From positions 1-27,785 of the forward strand of contig DATLAN010000459.1 of assembly GCA_035527455.1 (NCBI GenBank): DNA of 27,785 bases. Reading direction: 5' to 3'. Positions within the stretch are counted from its first letter, which is position 1. Each line of letters begins with the position of its first letter. Source of the DNA: DATLAN01 sp035527455 (GTDB taxonomy: Bacteria; Planctomycetota; Planctomycetia; Pirellulales; Thermoguttaceae). The position numbers and the translations under genes are program-made. The notes below the pieces were generated by a model, which was not told where the DNA came from, ran no database searches, and was given only the letters and a program-made list of their open reading frames with translations. Positions 16,268 through 24,590 of this stretch are shown one piece after another.

Positions 16268-16595
16268 GATGCAGAATCCCAGGTTCGAAGCACTGAACTC
16301 CATTGATCTGACTTTGCCCCAACGTCCGGGGATTGCACTCCCCGGGGAAAAACACGCCGCCGAGTCGTGCGATGCCGGTCCCACCGACGTCGGTCCCACG
16401 ACGGTGCAAGCCCCGGGGAAAGGCGTAGCTGAATTCGCAAGGAATTCAGCAATAAACGACTCAAATGGTTAATGGATCATTCCTCCCAGGAATTCACGGT
16501 CGGTTGGGCTTGGAAACCTCGTCGCAACACTGACTTCGTCCGGGGATTCTCTGAATTCTTGCGAATTCAGCTACAGGATTTATGCAACTACGCGG
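16268..16595. other. Intergenic region between the two outer-membrane-type genes
   Basis: 328 bases. Besides the family C hairpin pair (16425-16574) it contains CCGGGG-ATTGCACT-CCCCGG (about 16327-16346), a 12-bp perfect palindrome ACCGACGTCGGT (16383-16394) and two direct copies of CGGTCCCAC around it. I see no gene and no clear promoter pair. Confidence 0.7.
16425..16574. repeat. GTAG-footed inverted hairpin pair, family C
   Basis: Left arm 16425-16450 and right arm 16551-16574 are inverted copies that differ by one inserted base. Each is GTAG followed by CTGAATTC-GCAA(G)-GAATTCAG; the right copy has a GCAA tetraloop. The feet GTAG (16425-16428) and CTAC (16571-16574) are at the outer ends, as in families A and B. 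The spacer is 100 bp and the right end lies 21 bases before the stop of the downstream gene. Confidence 0.88.
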
Positions 16596-17678
16596 CTAAT
16601 AAACCAAACCGCCGCGCAGGAACACGGTTGTGTTCGGCCGGAAGATTTCCGGCAGTTCGCTTCGGTAGCGGATCTCGCGTTCGAAGGAATAGCCGACTTC
16701 GAACAGGCCGCTCAGCCCGGCGTCCCGCCGGCACTCCAATCCGACGGCGAATCGCAAATCGTTGTAGTCGAACGAGTCGAGGAACCCGGCGTCGCGCCCT
16801 ACGGTCCATGCGCCGCCGCCGTATTCGCCTCGCATATAACCCCACCATTGTGCGTTGCCGACGTTCCAGAACCGCCGGGTGATCCTCGGATAGGGAAAGA
16901 CGAGTTCGAAGCAAATGTCCGGATTGGGAGTCCAGACGATGCCGGCGACCGGCAGGATCTTCACGCGGTTGCGGTCGAGGTACTCGATGCCCGCCTTGAC
17001 CTGGGAACTTGGAGAAAAAGCCAACACCATCACCCCTCGGCCCGTGTATCGAATGCTCTCGTTGGTGACCTTCTCGAAATCGGAGTAGACGCCGATCCGA
17101 AAGGCCAACTCACTGCCGAGGAAAGCCGTCGGCTGAGGGTTCCACGCCGCGTCGAGGTAGGCGTCGAACGTATGTGCGGGCAGGTCGGCCGACGTGCCCC
17201 GGGGACCCGACCAATAGTGGATCGCGAAGCCCGGTGTGATCAACAGCGGTGTTTCCGTGTTGTAGAAGAACGGGATCGCAAACGTTCCGTTCAGTTCGAC
17301 GTCGTTGATCCCCAGTTCCTCGACGCTGTCGCCGGGCATCCACACGTAATCCAGTCGCGCGGACTGGAAGAACCGGGTCATCGTGGCATACATCCCCTCG
17401 CTCGAAGGGAATGCGCCCGGCTGCAAAAATGGGTCTTGCGGCAGAAGGGTCGATGGGGCCGTGCCCGGGGGCGCATAGGGATCGAAACTTGGCGGCGGGG
17501 GCTGGATCGTCCCCTCGAAAGTCGCCATCGGTCCCGGTTCGAGAGGGGTGGGACCCGGGATCGGGCTGTACGGCACGCCGGACCAGGGAAGTTGCGACGG
17601 CGCCTGGCCCGTCGCCGGTACGCCCGTACCTATCCACAGCACGGCCGACAGACCGCACAACCATCTCGCAGTACTCAC
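16596..17678 (-). CDS. Exported outer-membrane beta-barrel-type protein, paralogue 2
   Basis: GTG at 17678 is chosen as the start: AGGGGA lies seven bases upstream and the product then begins with a signal peptide (MSTARWLCGLSAVLWIGTG, cleavage near ATGQA). The 360-aa protein has a Pro-rich N-terminal linker (PLEPGPMATFEGTIQPPPPS region) and then a barrel-like body. That body aligns with the next gene downstream: LLITPGFAIHYWSGP matches LIVTPGFAVHYLDGP, and LPVAGIVWTPNPDICFELVF matches LPIAGFIWTPHEDVEFELVF. Both end in an FLRGG/MLRGG-type strand and a C-terminal Tyr. The two genes are a tandem duplication in one orientation, with 328 bases between, so each may have its own promoter. Function unknown. 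Confidence 0.83.
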   Translation of the reverse strand: MSTARWLCGLSAVLWIGTGVPATGQAPSQLPWSGVPYSPIPGPTPLEPGPMATFEGTIQPPPPSFDPYAPPGTAPSTLLPQDPFLQPGAFPSSEGMYATMTRFFQSARLDYVWMPGDSVEELGINDVELNGTFAIPFFYNTETPLLITPGFAIHYWSGPRGTSADLPAHTFDAYLDAAWNPQPTAFLGSELAFRIGVYSDFEKVTNESIRYTGRGVMVLAFSPSSQVKAGIEYLDRNRVKILPVAGIVWTPNPDICFELVFPYPRITRRFWNVGNAQWWGYMRGEYGGGAWTVGRDAGFLDSFDYNDLRFAVGLECRRDAGLSGLFEVGYSFEREIRYRSELPEIFRPNTTVFLRGGLVY

Positions 17679-17829
17679 CACGGTTCCCCTATCGAAAAGA
17701 ACCCTGTCGAAAATCCGACAGGCTTCCAATAACAATCTAGGGCCAGCGGGTCAATAGCGCTTCGGGCACCCATCGGGGAACGGCGAGACTCCTTCCCGGG
17801 CGATCTTGTGCCGGCTACCATGAATTGGA

Positions 17830-17843
17830 TGGGACCGGTCCCA
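17830..17843. promoter_or_regulatory. 14-bp perfect palindrome, possible operator
   Basis: TGGGACCGGTCCCA is a perfect palindrome 27 bases upstream of the ATG at 17870, in the divergent region between paralogue 2 and the small + strand gene. Related GGTCCCA words occur upstream of paralogue 1 (16376-16399). It could be a dimeric regulator site; nothing else supports that. Confidence 0.35.
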
Positions 17844-17869
17844 GGCACACTCGGGAGAAATCGCTGATA

Positions 17870-18304
17870 ATGCCGGCAAGATTCGCAAAATTGGGAATCT
17901 CGTTCCAGTATCCCGACAACTGGACGCTCGACGAGGAAGACGCCCTGGCCGGACGCCAGTCGGTGACGGTCTACAGTCCCGGCGGGGCCTTCTGGTCGGT
18001 GGCGGTCCATCCCCGTTCGGCCGATCCGGCCCGGTTGGCCCAAGGGGCCTTCGACGCGATGCGGCAGGAATACGAGGAACTCGACGCCGAAGAGAGCCGC
18101 GAGGTCATCGCCGGTCACCAGACGGTCGGCTACGACCTGAATTTCTTCGCGCTGGATCTGACCAATACGGCCCAGGTCCGATGCCTGCAGACCGATCGCG
18201 CCACCTATTCGATCTTCTGCCAGGCCGAAGACCGGGAATTCGCCGAAATCGAAAGGGTATTCCAGGCGATAACGGCCAGTCTGTTGAGCGGGCTGATTTT
18301 GTAA
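17870..18304 (+). CDS. Small protein of unknown function (PsbP/DcrB-like fold suspected)
   Basis: A 144-aa product starting MPARFAKLGISFQYPDNWTL; GGGAGAA lies about 11 bases upstream of the ATG at 17870. The opening 'LGISFQYPDNW' and the ending 'IERVFQAITASL' resemble small single-domain proteins related to PsbP and DcrB/DUF1795, in which an N-terminal 'F.YP..W' strand is typical. No signal peptide or membrane helix is seen, so it is probably cytoplasmic. The body is acidic (YEELDAEESREV). Neighbours give no clue: it is divergent from the outer-membrane paralogues. The gene call is good; the family guess is weak. Confidence 0.75.
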   Translation: MPARFAKLGISFQYPDNWTLDEEDALAGRQSVTVYSPGGAFWSVAVHPRSADPARLAQGAFDAMRQEYEELDAEESREVIAGHQTVGYDLNFFALDLTNTAQVRCLQTDRATYSIFCQAEDREFAEIERVFQAITASLLSGLIL

Positions 18305-18692
18305 GGATTACAATCGTTGCCGGGCACGTTCCAAGACCGCGCGCGGTGATGCTTCGCGCAAGTGGCTGCAAATGAAGCGGTTCGGCTTGATGTGTCAGCT
18401 TGCTCTGACGGTTTGCGGTCATTTGGCACGTCATCTGCTATTGCTTTGGAACATTCAAGCGTTCATCCGGCCCGATCGGTCCCGGGCATTCCCGCAGGCC
18501 CGGGACCACGTCCATCCGGTTGTTCGACAGGAATCGTGAACCTTAGGCACCATCGCCAACCCAGCGCGACAGACAGACCCACGACGGGAAGAGCCGGTTT
18601 TTCACGGTCCGAGGGCCCGGTTGGCTGCCCGCACAGCCCCCCGGGCCCTTTTTTCTGCGCGGGCCTCGAGCCCTCCTGATCGTCCGGCCCGA
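18305..18692. other. 388-bp intergenic region with two strong hairpins
   Basis: No coding signal is seen. It contains a perfect 10-bp stem with a 10-base loop (GGTCCCGGGC at 18478-18487, GCCCGGGACC at 18498-18507) and, 100 bases further on, a terminator-type hairpin with a T-tract. It may be a long 3' UTR of the small + strand gene or hold a non-coding RNA; I could not match it to tmRNA, 6S, SRP or RNase P RNA. Confidence 0.6.
18613..18654 (+). terminator. Rho-independent terminator
   Basis: GGGCCCGG (18613-18620) pairs with CCGGGCCC (18641-18648), with an inner GGCTG/CAGCC stem, directly followed by six T (18649-18654). The T-tract is on the + strand side, so it ends rightward transcription. 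The nearest upstream + strand gene ends 308 bases away. Confidence 0.8.
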
Positions 18693-21077
18693 CTACCGAT
18701 GCCATGCTGGGGCGAACATGTCGATGGCTTCCTCGAACGTTGGCTTGCGCCGGAAATCCGCCGGTTCGTAAGACGGGTTTCCAGGATCCGGATTCACCCA
18801 GTGCCCGTGGCGCCGGCCGTAATAGCTGCCGTAGAACTGGTAGTTGGAATCGACCCAACGGCTCAAGATCATCAACTCGCTCTCGGTCAGCATCCGGGAG
18901 TGGTCGTCTTTGGCGTTCTTGGGATGATCCGGATCGGTCAACACGTCGATCAGGGCGCTCTGGCAGCAGCCCAGACTCTTAGGCGGCAGGTAGGCGCCGT
19001 TGTAGTTCCCCTGATCCCCCTGCAGGAATGACGTGAATTCCGGAATGATGGGACCGGCCAACTGCTTCCTCGCCAGTTCCTCATAGGAGGTGCTGTACTG
19101 GACGGTCACGTCGGCGGTCAGCTTCAGTTCTCCGTCGGGATCCGTATTGCCGTGGCACGAGACGCACTTGGCGTCGAAGATCGGCTGAATGTCCGTGGGG
19201 TAGTGAATGACCTGCCCGGCACGGCCGTCGCCGCCGTTTTCGACGAGATCGCACGGTTGCGGCTGCGGGATGCTCGGGGGCCGCCTCAAGGCCATCGGTG
19301 TTTCGGAACCGGTGGGCGGAACGACACGGCCGGATTCGCCGTGGCAGCCGGTGCAGGACCGAACCTCGCCGGGTTGGTAATTCAGGTAGGTCCTTTCTCG
19401 CTGGATTTCCCTGAAGTCCTCGTCCAGAGCCTGGAAGAAGATATTCCGGTTCGCCGGGACCTCGAAGCAGGCCGACCCGTCTTTTTCCACCGGCACGATC
19501 CCCCACGGCACCCGTGGCCACAGAGCGGCCTTCCAGCCGGCGCTGCTCAGCGAGGAGCCCCACCTTCTGCCGGTGGACCAGTAGCGCGGCAGCGCTTCGT
19601 TGATCCTCAGCCACTTGACTTCTCCCGGTTCGACTCCCTGCATGCCCTGGGTGATATTCGTCACGATGCACAGGGCCTGTTTACGCTCGGCGTTGCTCGG
19701 ATCCCGGATAGAACGAATCTCCGGCGGGGTTTTTCGCGCAACCAGCGGCGTCGGGTGCCAGCAGGAGAGTTCCTCGTCTTCGTGAACCAAACGATGATTC
19801 CCCTCGGTATCCAGAAGATACAACGAGTACGCATCGGCGACGTTCTTGTAGTGATCGGAAGGGTCGACTTTGTAAGAGACCAGAAACTCTCGGTCGCTGA
19901 CCGGATACGGATGGGTGTAGAGGTGGCCGCTCTGGCCGTTGCGATCGTGCACGTACCGGCCGTCCTCGGCGAGGAAATGCCAGCCGGGCTCGGTTCGACG
20001 CTCCACGAACACGTGCGGGGTGAGATTCGTGACGGAATAACGATCATCCCATTGGACGTAGTCTTCCTCATCCGGGTCGGGACCTCGGGCTCGATTGTCG
20101 TTCTTGACGTCGATGAGCATGACCGCTCCGAAGCACCCGCCTTGCGGAAAATGGCACGTCCCCACGCAAACCAAGCGGCTGTCGCTGCCGGGAATCGGCT
20201 GAGGATACATATAGACCGTCGTCGTGTCGTCGGCCACGCCGTAGAGTTCCTGGGGCATGCTCCCGTCGGGATTCATCGACCATATCGTCTTGCCGACGCG
20301 GGCGCCCTTGTCGATGTATTCCCAGCGGTGATACATCACCCGCCCGTCACTGAGCACCACCGGGCAGAATTCGCTCACCGGGCTGTTGGACAACGGCTCG
20401 ACGTGCGTCCCGTCAGCAGCCATGCGGTGCAGCGTAGGGGCCACCAGGGCAGCCGAACCGCCGCAGAGAACCGTGTGCTCGCTGCGGGTGGAAGAGAAAA
20501 TGATCTTGCCGTCCGGAAGATAATTGGGATGCACGTCGTCGGTGTGCCAGGTCCTGCCAAAACGGGCCACCTTCTCCGCTTCGTCTTCCGGCGGCAGCAG
20601 AACCTGACGCAAGCCCGTGCCGTCGATCCCGACCTCCCAAATGCGGAAGCCGGAGCCCGGGCTCTCTCGAGAATCGAACAGGACCTTGCGGGCGTCGAAG
20701 GACAAGCTGATCTTGCCGATGAAGCCGTTTCCGCCGGGCAGATCGGCCCCGGTCACCACCGGCCGCTCGCTCTGCGTGCGAACGTTGTAGATGTAGATGC
20801 CGTTCTCGGGAAGGAACCGGTCGGGACTGGTGCCGTTGTTGATGTCCGTGTAGTAGTGATCCGAAGAATAGGGCTTGCGTTTGACGAACACGATTTCGTC
20901 GAAGCCCAGCTCGTCCGCGGAGATTCGCACCCGGGTTGGATCCGGCGCGCCCGCGGACGACTTGGTGACCTTGCCCGCATTCTCGGCTTCTGCCGCCGCC
21001 GCGGTGTGGCCGATCGTCGCCAATCCAAGCAGAACCAGCGAGGAGACCGCAATCCGAGTTCTTGGAGAATACCACAT
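18693..21077 (-). CDS. HzsA-like dihaem cytochrome c protein (hydrazine synthase alpha-related)
   Basis: A 794-aa exported protein. The start at 21077 (MWYSPRTRIAVSS) gives a signal peptide ending near HTAAAA. Residues about 55-500 show WD40/TolB-like beta-propeller strands (GNGFIGKISLSFDARKVLFD, PNYLPDGKIIFSSTRSEHTV, EFCPVVLSDGRVMYHRWEYI). The C-terminal third has two haem c motifs, CTGCH (575-579) and CVSCH (638-642). This order and length match hydrazine synthase subunit alpha (about 800 aa) and the wider HzsA-related family of non-anammox planctomycetes. From memory, the catalytic haem of true HzsA is ligated by a Tyr four residues after the first CxxCH; here that position is Gly, so hydrazine synthesis is unlikely. 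No HzsB/C genes are near. Periplasmic redox role inferred. Confidence 0.88.
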   Translation of the reverse strand: MWYSPRTRIAVSSLVLLGLATIGHTAAAAEAENAGKVTKSSAGAPDPTRVRISADELGFDEIVFVKRKPYSSDHYYTDINNGTSPDRFLPENGIYIYNVRTQSERPVVTGADLPGGNGFIGKISLSFDARKVLFDSRESPGSGFRIWEVGIDGTGLRQVLLPPEDEAEKVARFGRTWHTDDVHPNYLPDGKIIFSSTRSEHTVLCGGSAALVAPTLHRMAADGTHVEPLSNSPVSEFCPVVLSDGRVMYHRWEYIDKGARVGKTIWSMNPDGSMPQELYGVADDTTTVYMYPQPIPGSDSRLVCVGTCHFPQGGCFGAVMLIDVKNDNRARGPDPDEEDYVQWDDRYSVTNLTPHVFVERRTEPGWHFLAEDGRYVHDRNGQSGHLYTHPYPVSDREFLVSYKVDPSDHYKNVADAYSLYLLDTEGNHRLVHEDEELSCWHPTPLVARKTPPEIRSIRDPSNAERKQALCIVTNITQGMQGVEPGEVKWLRINEALPRYWSTGRRWGSSLSSAGWKAALWPRVPWGIVPVEKDGSACFEVPANRNIFFQALDEDFREIQRERTYLNYQPGEVRSCTGCHGESGRVVPPTGSETPMALRRPPSIPQPQPCDLVENGGDGRAGQVIHYPTDIQPIFDAKCVSCHGNTDPDGELKLTADVTVQYSTSYEELARKQLAGPIIPEFTSFLQGDQGNYNGAYLPPKSLGCCQSALIDVLTDPDHPKNAKDDHSRMLTESELMILSRWVDSNYQFYGSYYGRRHGHWVNPDPGNPSYEPADFRRKPTFEEAIDMFAPAWHR

Positions 21078-21255
21078 AGGAAAGCCCGTCCTGGAAATAG
21101 TGGTTGCAGTGGTTTGGTCAACGAGACTGGCGTCGATCATACCTTTCGAGAGGGCATTTCGTCAAGTCCGTCGAGCGCCCGTTCGGGGTTGCACGGTCCC
21201 CGGGAATATGGCAAAGTGAAGCGTTGCGTCAGTCCTTGTTCGAAGGAGAACGAAG

Positions 21256-21729
21256 ATGGTCGAGAACGAAGCAGTCTGTTGTCCGCCGTTTCAGCCGGAG
21301 CCCTGGGACGAGCGGGAGGTGACCTGGCTCGATAGGCCGTTCGTGAAGGATCGCGTGCGGAGTTTCTTGCACATTCCGTTGAATTTCGCTTCGGTGATGA
21401 AGCGGAACATGGCCAAGATCGAGGCGGCCGGAGCGAAGCCCGAAGAGATGATCGTGATTGCCGACGAGAATTCCCTCTGGGGCGCCGACGTCTATATCGA
21501 CGTCTCGGCCGACGTGCCCGACGCCCGGATGGCCACCATCTCCGGCACGTTTCTGACCAAGGTCTTCGAAGGTCCCTACAAGAACATCCGCAAGTGGATC
21601 GCCGAAATGGGCCAGTACGTCAAGTCACAGGGCAAGGATCGAAAGAAGCTCTATTTCTATTACACGACCTGCCCGAGATGCGCGAAGAAGTACGGGAAGA
21701 ACTACGTGGTGCTGTTGGCGGAGGTATAA
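21256..21729 (+). CDS. Conserved small protein of unknown function
   Basis: A 157-aa product with a strong AAGGAGAA ribosome site before the ATG at 21256. It is divergent from the HzsA-like gene. Recognisable blocks are CCPPFQPEPWDEREVTW, LNFASVMKRNMAKIEAAGAK, ENSLWGADVYIDVS, SGTFLTKVFEGPYKNIRKWI and the C-terminal FYYTTCPRCAKKYGKNYVVL. Similar proteins are, as I recall, widespread and annotated only as hypothetical or hydrolase-like. The CCPP and CPRC cysteine pairs could bind metal or be redox-active. The middle 'SGTFLTKVFEGPYKNI' recalls effector-binding GyrI-like domains, but this is a weak impression. No signal peptide is present. Confidence 0.85.
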   Translation: MVENEAVCCPPFQPEPWDEREVTWLDRPFVKDRVRSFLHIPLNFASVMKRNMAKIEAAGAKPEEMIVIADENSLWGADVYIDVSADVPDARMATISGTFLTKVFEGPYKNIRKWIAEMGQYVKSQGKDRKKLYFYYTTCPRCAKKYGKNYVVLLAEV

Positions 21730-21820
21730 CCAAGATCACCCGACCGCGGGCTCGCTGCCTCGGACTCCTTTCCCGGAAGAACGCCCGCCGACTGTGTTCG
21801 GCGGGGTCTTCCGCGCGATA

Positions 21821-23218
21821 TCAGACGGCCACGCGACGCCGTCGACGGTTTGCGGTGTGTCCCCGCGGGGTGGCTGCCTTGTGCCTGCCCTCTTGAGAAC
21901 TCCCTTTCGACTTCAAGCGGCGTTGTCGTGGCGGCCGTGATTTGCGCCGGGCAGGTGGTGACCCCTTCGACGCGACCGGCGCTTCGCCGGATGACGGCTG
22001 CGACTGCAGCAAGGCTTCGCTGTGCGGCAACTCGACGGCGGGCCGTCGAATTCCCCGCGGTTGCTCGGGCTGCTGCGGTTCGACCGCGATCGTGCGCCGG
22101 ATAAGACGTTCGATCAACCGCAATTGGGCTTGCTCATCGCGTCCGCAAAACGAGACGGCGATTCCCGTGGCGCCGGCGCGTCCCGTACGTCCGATGCGGT
22201 GAACGTAGGTTTCAGGATCATGGGGCATATCGTAGTTGATCACGTGCGAAATGCCGTAGACGTCCAGTCCGCGAGCGGCGACGTCGGTCGCGACCAGGAC
22301 CGGCGGTCGATCGGACTTGAAATAGTCGAGCACGCGTTGTCGCGCTGCCTGGCTCTTGTTCCCGTGAATGGCCGCGGCCTGAATTCCCTCGCGCAGCAAG
22401 CCTCGAACGATCTTGTCGGCCCCGTGTTTCGTTCGAGAGAAAACCAGCGTGCGAGTGTTAAGCGTGTTTTGCAGGAAGTGCGAGAGCAACAGAAGCTTTT
22501 GTCGGGGTTCGACGAAGTACACGGACTGCGCTACTTTATCCGCCGTCGCAGCGTCCGGGGCGACGTGCACGTGTACCGGCTTACGCAACCACTCGGCGGC
22601 CAATTGGCAGATTTCGTCCGGCATCGTCGCGGAGAACATCAGCGTCTGACGGTCACGCGGCACGTGCGCCACGATTCGTCGCAGATCGTGGATGAATCCC
22701 ATGTCGAGCATCCGGTCCGCTTCGTCCAAGGTGAGGATCTCGACCTGGCCGAGGTCGACGTACCCTTGACCTATCAGATCCAGCAGCCGACCCGGCGTCG
22801 CGATCAAGGTGTCCACGCCTTTTTGCAAGGCTCGCACCTGGGGTCCTTGCGATACGCCTCCGTAGACGACCGTGTGTCGCAAATCGGTGAACCTTCCGTA
22901 TGCGGAAAAACTCTCACCGATTTGGGCCGCCAATTCACGCGTCGGCGACAAGATCAGCGCCCGAATCTTACGGCCGTTTCCCGAGCGCCGATGGCTGCTC
23001 GGTTCCTGCAATCCGTCGCGCTTGGTACGAAGCCGCTGCAGCGTGGGCAGCGCAAACGCGGCGGTCTTGCCGGTTCCCGTTTGCGCACAACCGATCAGGT
23101 CGCGGCCCTTGATTACCTGTGGAATGGCCTGCACCTGGATGGGTGTGGCGGTTTGATAGCCCTCGGCCTGGACGGCTCGGAGGATCGGCTCAACCAGGCC
23201 GAGATTGTCGAATCTCAT
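21821..23218 (-). CDS. DEAD-box ATP-dependent RNA helicase, RhlE-type
   Basis: A 465-aa protein, the length of a RhlE-type helicase, which unwinds RNA during ribosome assembly or mRNA decay. All motifs are present: Q (GYQTATPIQVQAIP), I (AQTGTGKT, 45-52), Ia (PTRELAAQ), Ib (TPGRLLDL), II (DEAD, 165-168), III (SAT), IV (LVFSRTKHGADK), V (ATDVAARGLDV) and VI (HRIGRTGRAG). An insert rich in Ser, Arg and Gly sits before motif Ia. The tail after about 385 is long, disordered and very basic (ARRKSRPPRQRR, ANRRRRRV), probably for RNA binding. The start at 23218 (MRFDNLGL) matches the usual family beginning; an in-frame ATG four codons upstream is equally possible. Shine-Dalgarno weak. Confidence 0.95.
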   Translation of the reverse strand: MRFDNLGLVEPILRAVQAEGYQTATPIQVQAIPQVIKGRDLIGCAQTGTGKTAAFALPTLQRLRTKRDGLQEPSSHRRSGNGRKIRALILSPTRELAAQIGESFSAYGRFTDLRHTVVYGGVSQGPQVRALQKGVDTLIATPGRLLDLIGQGYVDLGQVEILTLDEADRMLDMGFIHDLRRIVAHVPRDRQTLMFSATMPDEICQLAAEWLRKPVHVHVAPDAATADKVAQSVYFVEPRQKLLLLSHFLQNTLNTRTLVFSRTKHGADKIVRGLLREGIQAAAIHGNKSQAARQRVLDYFKSDRPPVLVATDVAARGLDVYGISHVINYDMPHDPETYVHRIGRTGRAGATGIAVSFCGRDEQAQLRLIERLIRRTIAVEPQQPEQPRGIRRPAVELPHSEALLQSQPSSGEAPVASKGSPPARRKSRPPRQRRLKSKGSSQEGRHKAATPRGHTANRRRRRVAV

Positions 23219-23648
23219 TAACGGACTCATTTCAAAAAGCATAAATGGACGTTCAAAACGGCCGCCAACACTGGCGCCGCACAATTGTTCCAGGAAAACA
23301 GGCCCTGCCGCTTTCGGTGGACAGGAAGCGCACGGTCAGCCGGCGCATAGTCCCCGAGATGGAGCGAGTAACCACCACAAGAGGGCCAACGGGGCAAGAG
23401 AATCACTCGTGGTCGCAGGCAAGATACCGAGGCGAAGTCGTTTGTTTCAGTGACTTTCCGTCGCCAGGTGGCTGCTACACTCGAAGTTGAATGAACGCGA
23501 CACGGCTGAAGCTCGTGTCGGTCTCGCACCATATTTGACAAAGCATACTATGGGAACGCCTCGCAGTCAAGGGGTGTGCCCGCCCCTGGGCGAAAAAAAG
23601 TGATTTGGTCGAGCGAAACACGTGCTCCACCATCCAGAGCCCCTTTTC
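23219..23648. other. 430-bp intergenic region upstream of the helicase gene
   Basis: It should contain the helicase promoter and 5' leader on the minus strand. I find no convincing -35/-10 pair. A small hairpin (GACACGGCTGAAGCTCGTGTC, near 23499) is the only structure noted, apart from a GC-rich palindromic patch at about 23573-23596 beyond the lactonase gene end. Confidence 0.5.
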
Positions 23649-24590
23649 TCACTGGCTGCCGACGCCTTTCACCCGCGTGCGGACGCCGTAGAGTCCTTCG
23701 CTGGCCGTGATCAGCAGGGTCTGCCGGTCCTTGCCGCCGAAGCAGACGTTGGCCGTCCACCGGGCGTCGACGGCGATCTGCTCGATCTGCTTGCCCGAGG
23801 CGTCGAAGACCGTCACGCCCCGGCCCGTCAGATACACGTTGCCCTCGTCGTCGATGGTCATGCCGTCGGAGCCCAACTCGCAGAAGAGCCGCTTGCCGGC
23901 GAGCGTCCCGTCCGGCCGGACGTCGTAGGCGTAGGTCTTCTTCGCGCGGATGTCGGCCACGTAGAGCGTCTTGCCGTCGGGCGTGCCGATCACGCCGTTG
24001 GGTTGTTCGAGATCGTCGGCCACGCGAACGAGTACCTCCCGGTCGGGCGCGAGATAGTAGACGCACTGTCCGTCCTGTTCCTGCGGTCCGCGCTGCCAGT
24101 AGGGCCGCTTGTAGAACGGATCGGTGAAGTAGATGCCGCCGTCGGGCCGGATCCAAATGTCGTTGGGCCCATTGAGCAGTTTGTCCTTGAACTTCTTCAC
24201 GACGACCTCGACCTCGCCGGAGGGATCGATCCGCCAGAGTTCGTTTTTCTGGTCGGCACAGGCCCAGAGGTTGCCCTGGGAGTCGAAGCACAGCCCGTTG
24301 GAACGGCCGCAGGGCTGCATGAAGGTCGAGAGTTTCCCGTCGATGCTCCACTCGAGGATCCGGTCGTTGGGCTGATCGGTGAAGAAGACGTTCCCCTCGG
24401 CATCGGCGGCCGGCCCTTCGGTGAACTTGAAACCGTCGGCCAGCAATTCCACTTTCGCGTCCGGCGCCAGCACGCCGTTATCGGCCGCGCGTGCTGCCGG
24501 GCTGGCGAAGAAGGCCGCAGCCAAGCCCGCCAGGCAAGCCGTTTTCCAGGTCCGATGCCAAAGGGTCCGAATGGGAGACGACGGTTTCAT
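23649..24590 (-). CDS. SMP-30/gluconolactonase-family exported protein
   Basis: A 313-aa protein of the SMP-30/gluconolactonase/LRE family, metal-dependent lactonases that open sugar lactones. ATG at 24590 is preceded by AGGAG seven bases upstream and gives a signal peptide (ACLAGLAAAFFASPAARA, residues 18-35), so the enzyme acts outside the cytoplasm. The six-bladed propeller is visible as repeats such as PAADAEGNVFFTDQ, GLCFDSQGNLWACAD, GPNDIWIRPDGGIYFTDP and GMTIDDEGNVYLTG. Expected metal ligands are Glu58 (FTEGP), Asn198 (QPNG) and Asp242 (GSDGMT), with Asn143 (GPND) as substrate residue, all present. It stands alone on this strand, divergent from the BBP7 gene. The exact substrate is not predictable. 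Confidence 0.93.
   Translation of the reverse strand: MKPSSPIRTLWHRTWKTACLAGLAAAFFASPAARAADNGVLAPDAKVELLADGFKFTEGPAADAEGNVFFTDQPNDRILEWSIDGKLSTFMQPCGRSNGLCFDSQGNLWACADQKNELWRIDPSGEVEVVVKKFKDKLLNGPNDIWIRPDGGIYFTDPFYKRPYWQRGPQEQDGQCVYYLAPDREVLVRVADDLEQPNGVIGTPDGKTLYVADIRAKKTYAYDVRPDGTLAGKRLFCELGSDGMTIDDEGNVYLTGRGVTVFDASGKQIEQIAVDARWTANVCFGGKDRQTLLITASEGLYGVRTRVKGVGSQ

Noticed and set aside
18693..21077. Anammox hydrazine synthase
   Set aside because: Only an alpha-like protein is present, the expected ligand Tyr is absent and no other anammox gene is in the window.
19152..21335. Long + strand open frame opposite the HzsA-like gene
   Set aside because: Antisense shadow; the minus-strand frame has haem motifs, signal peptide and family match.
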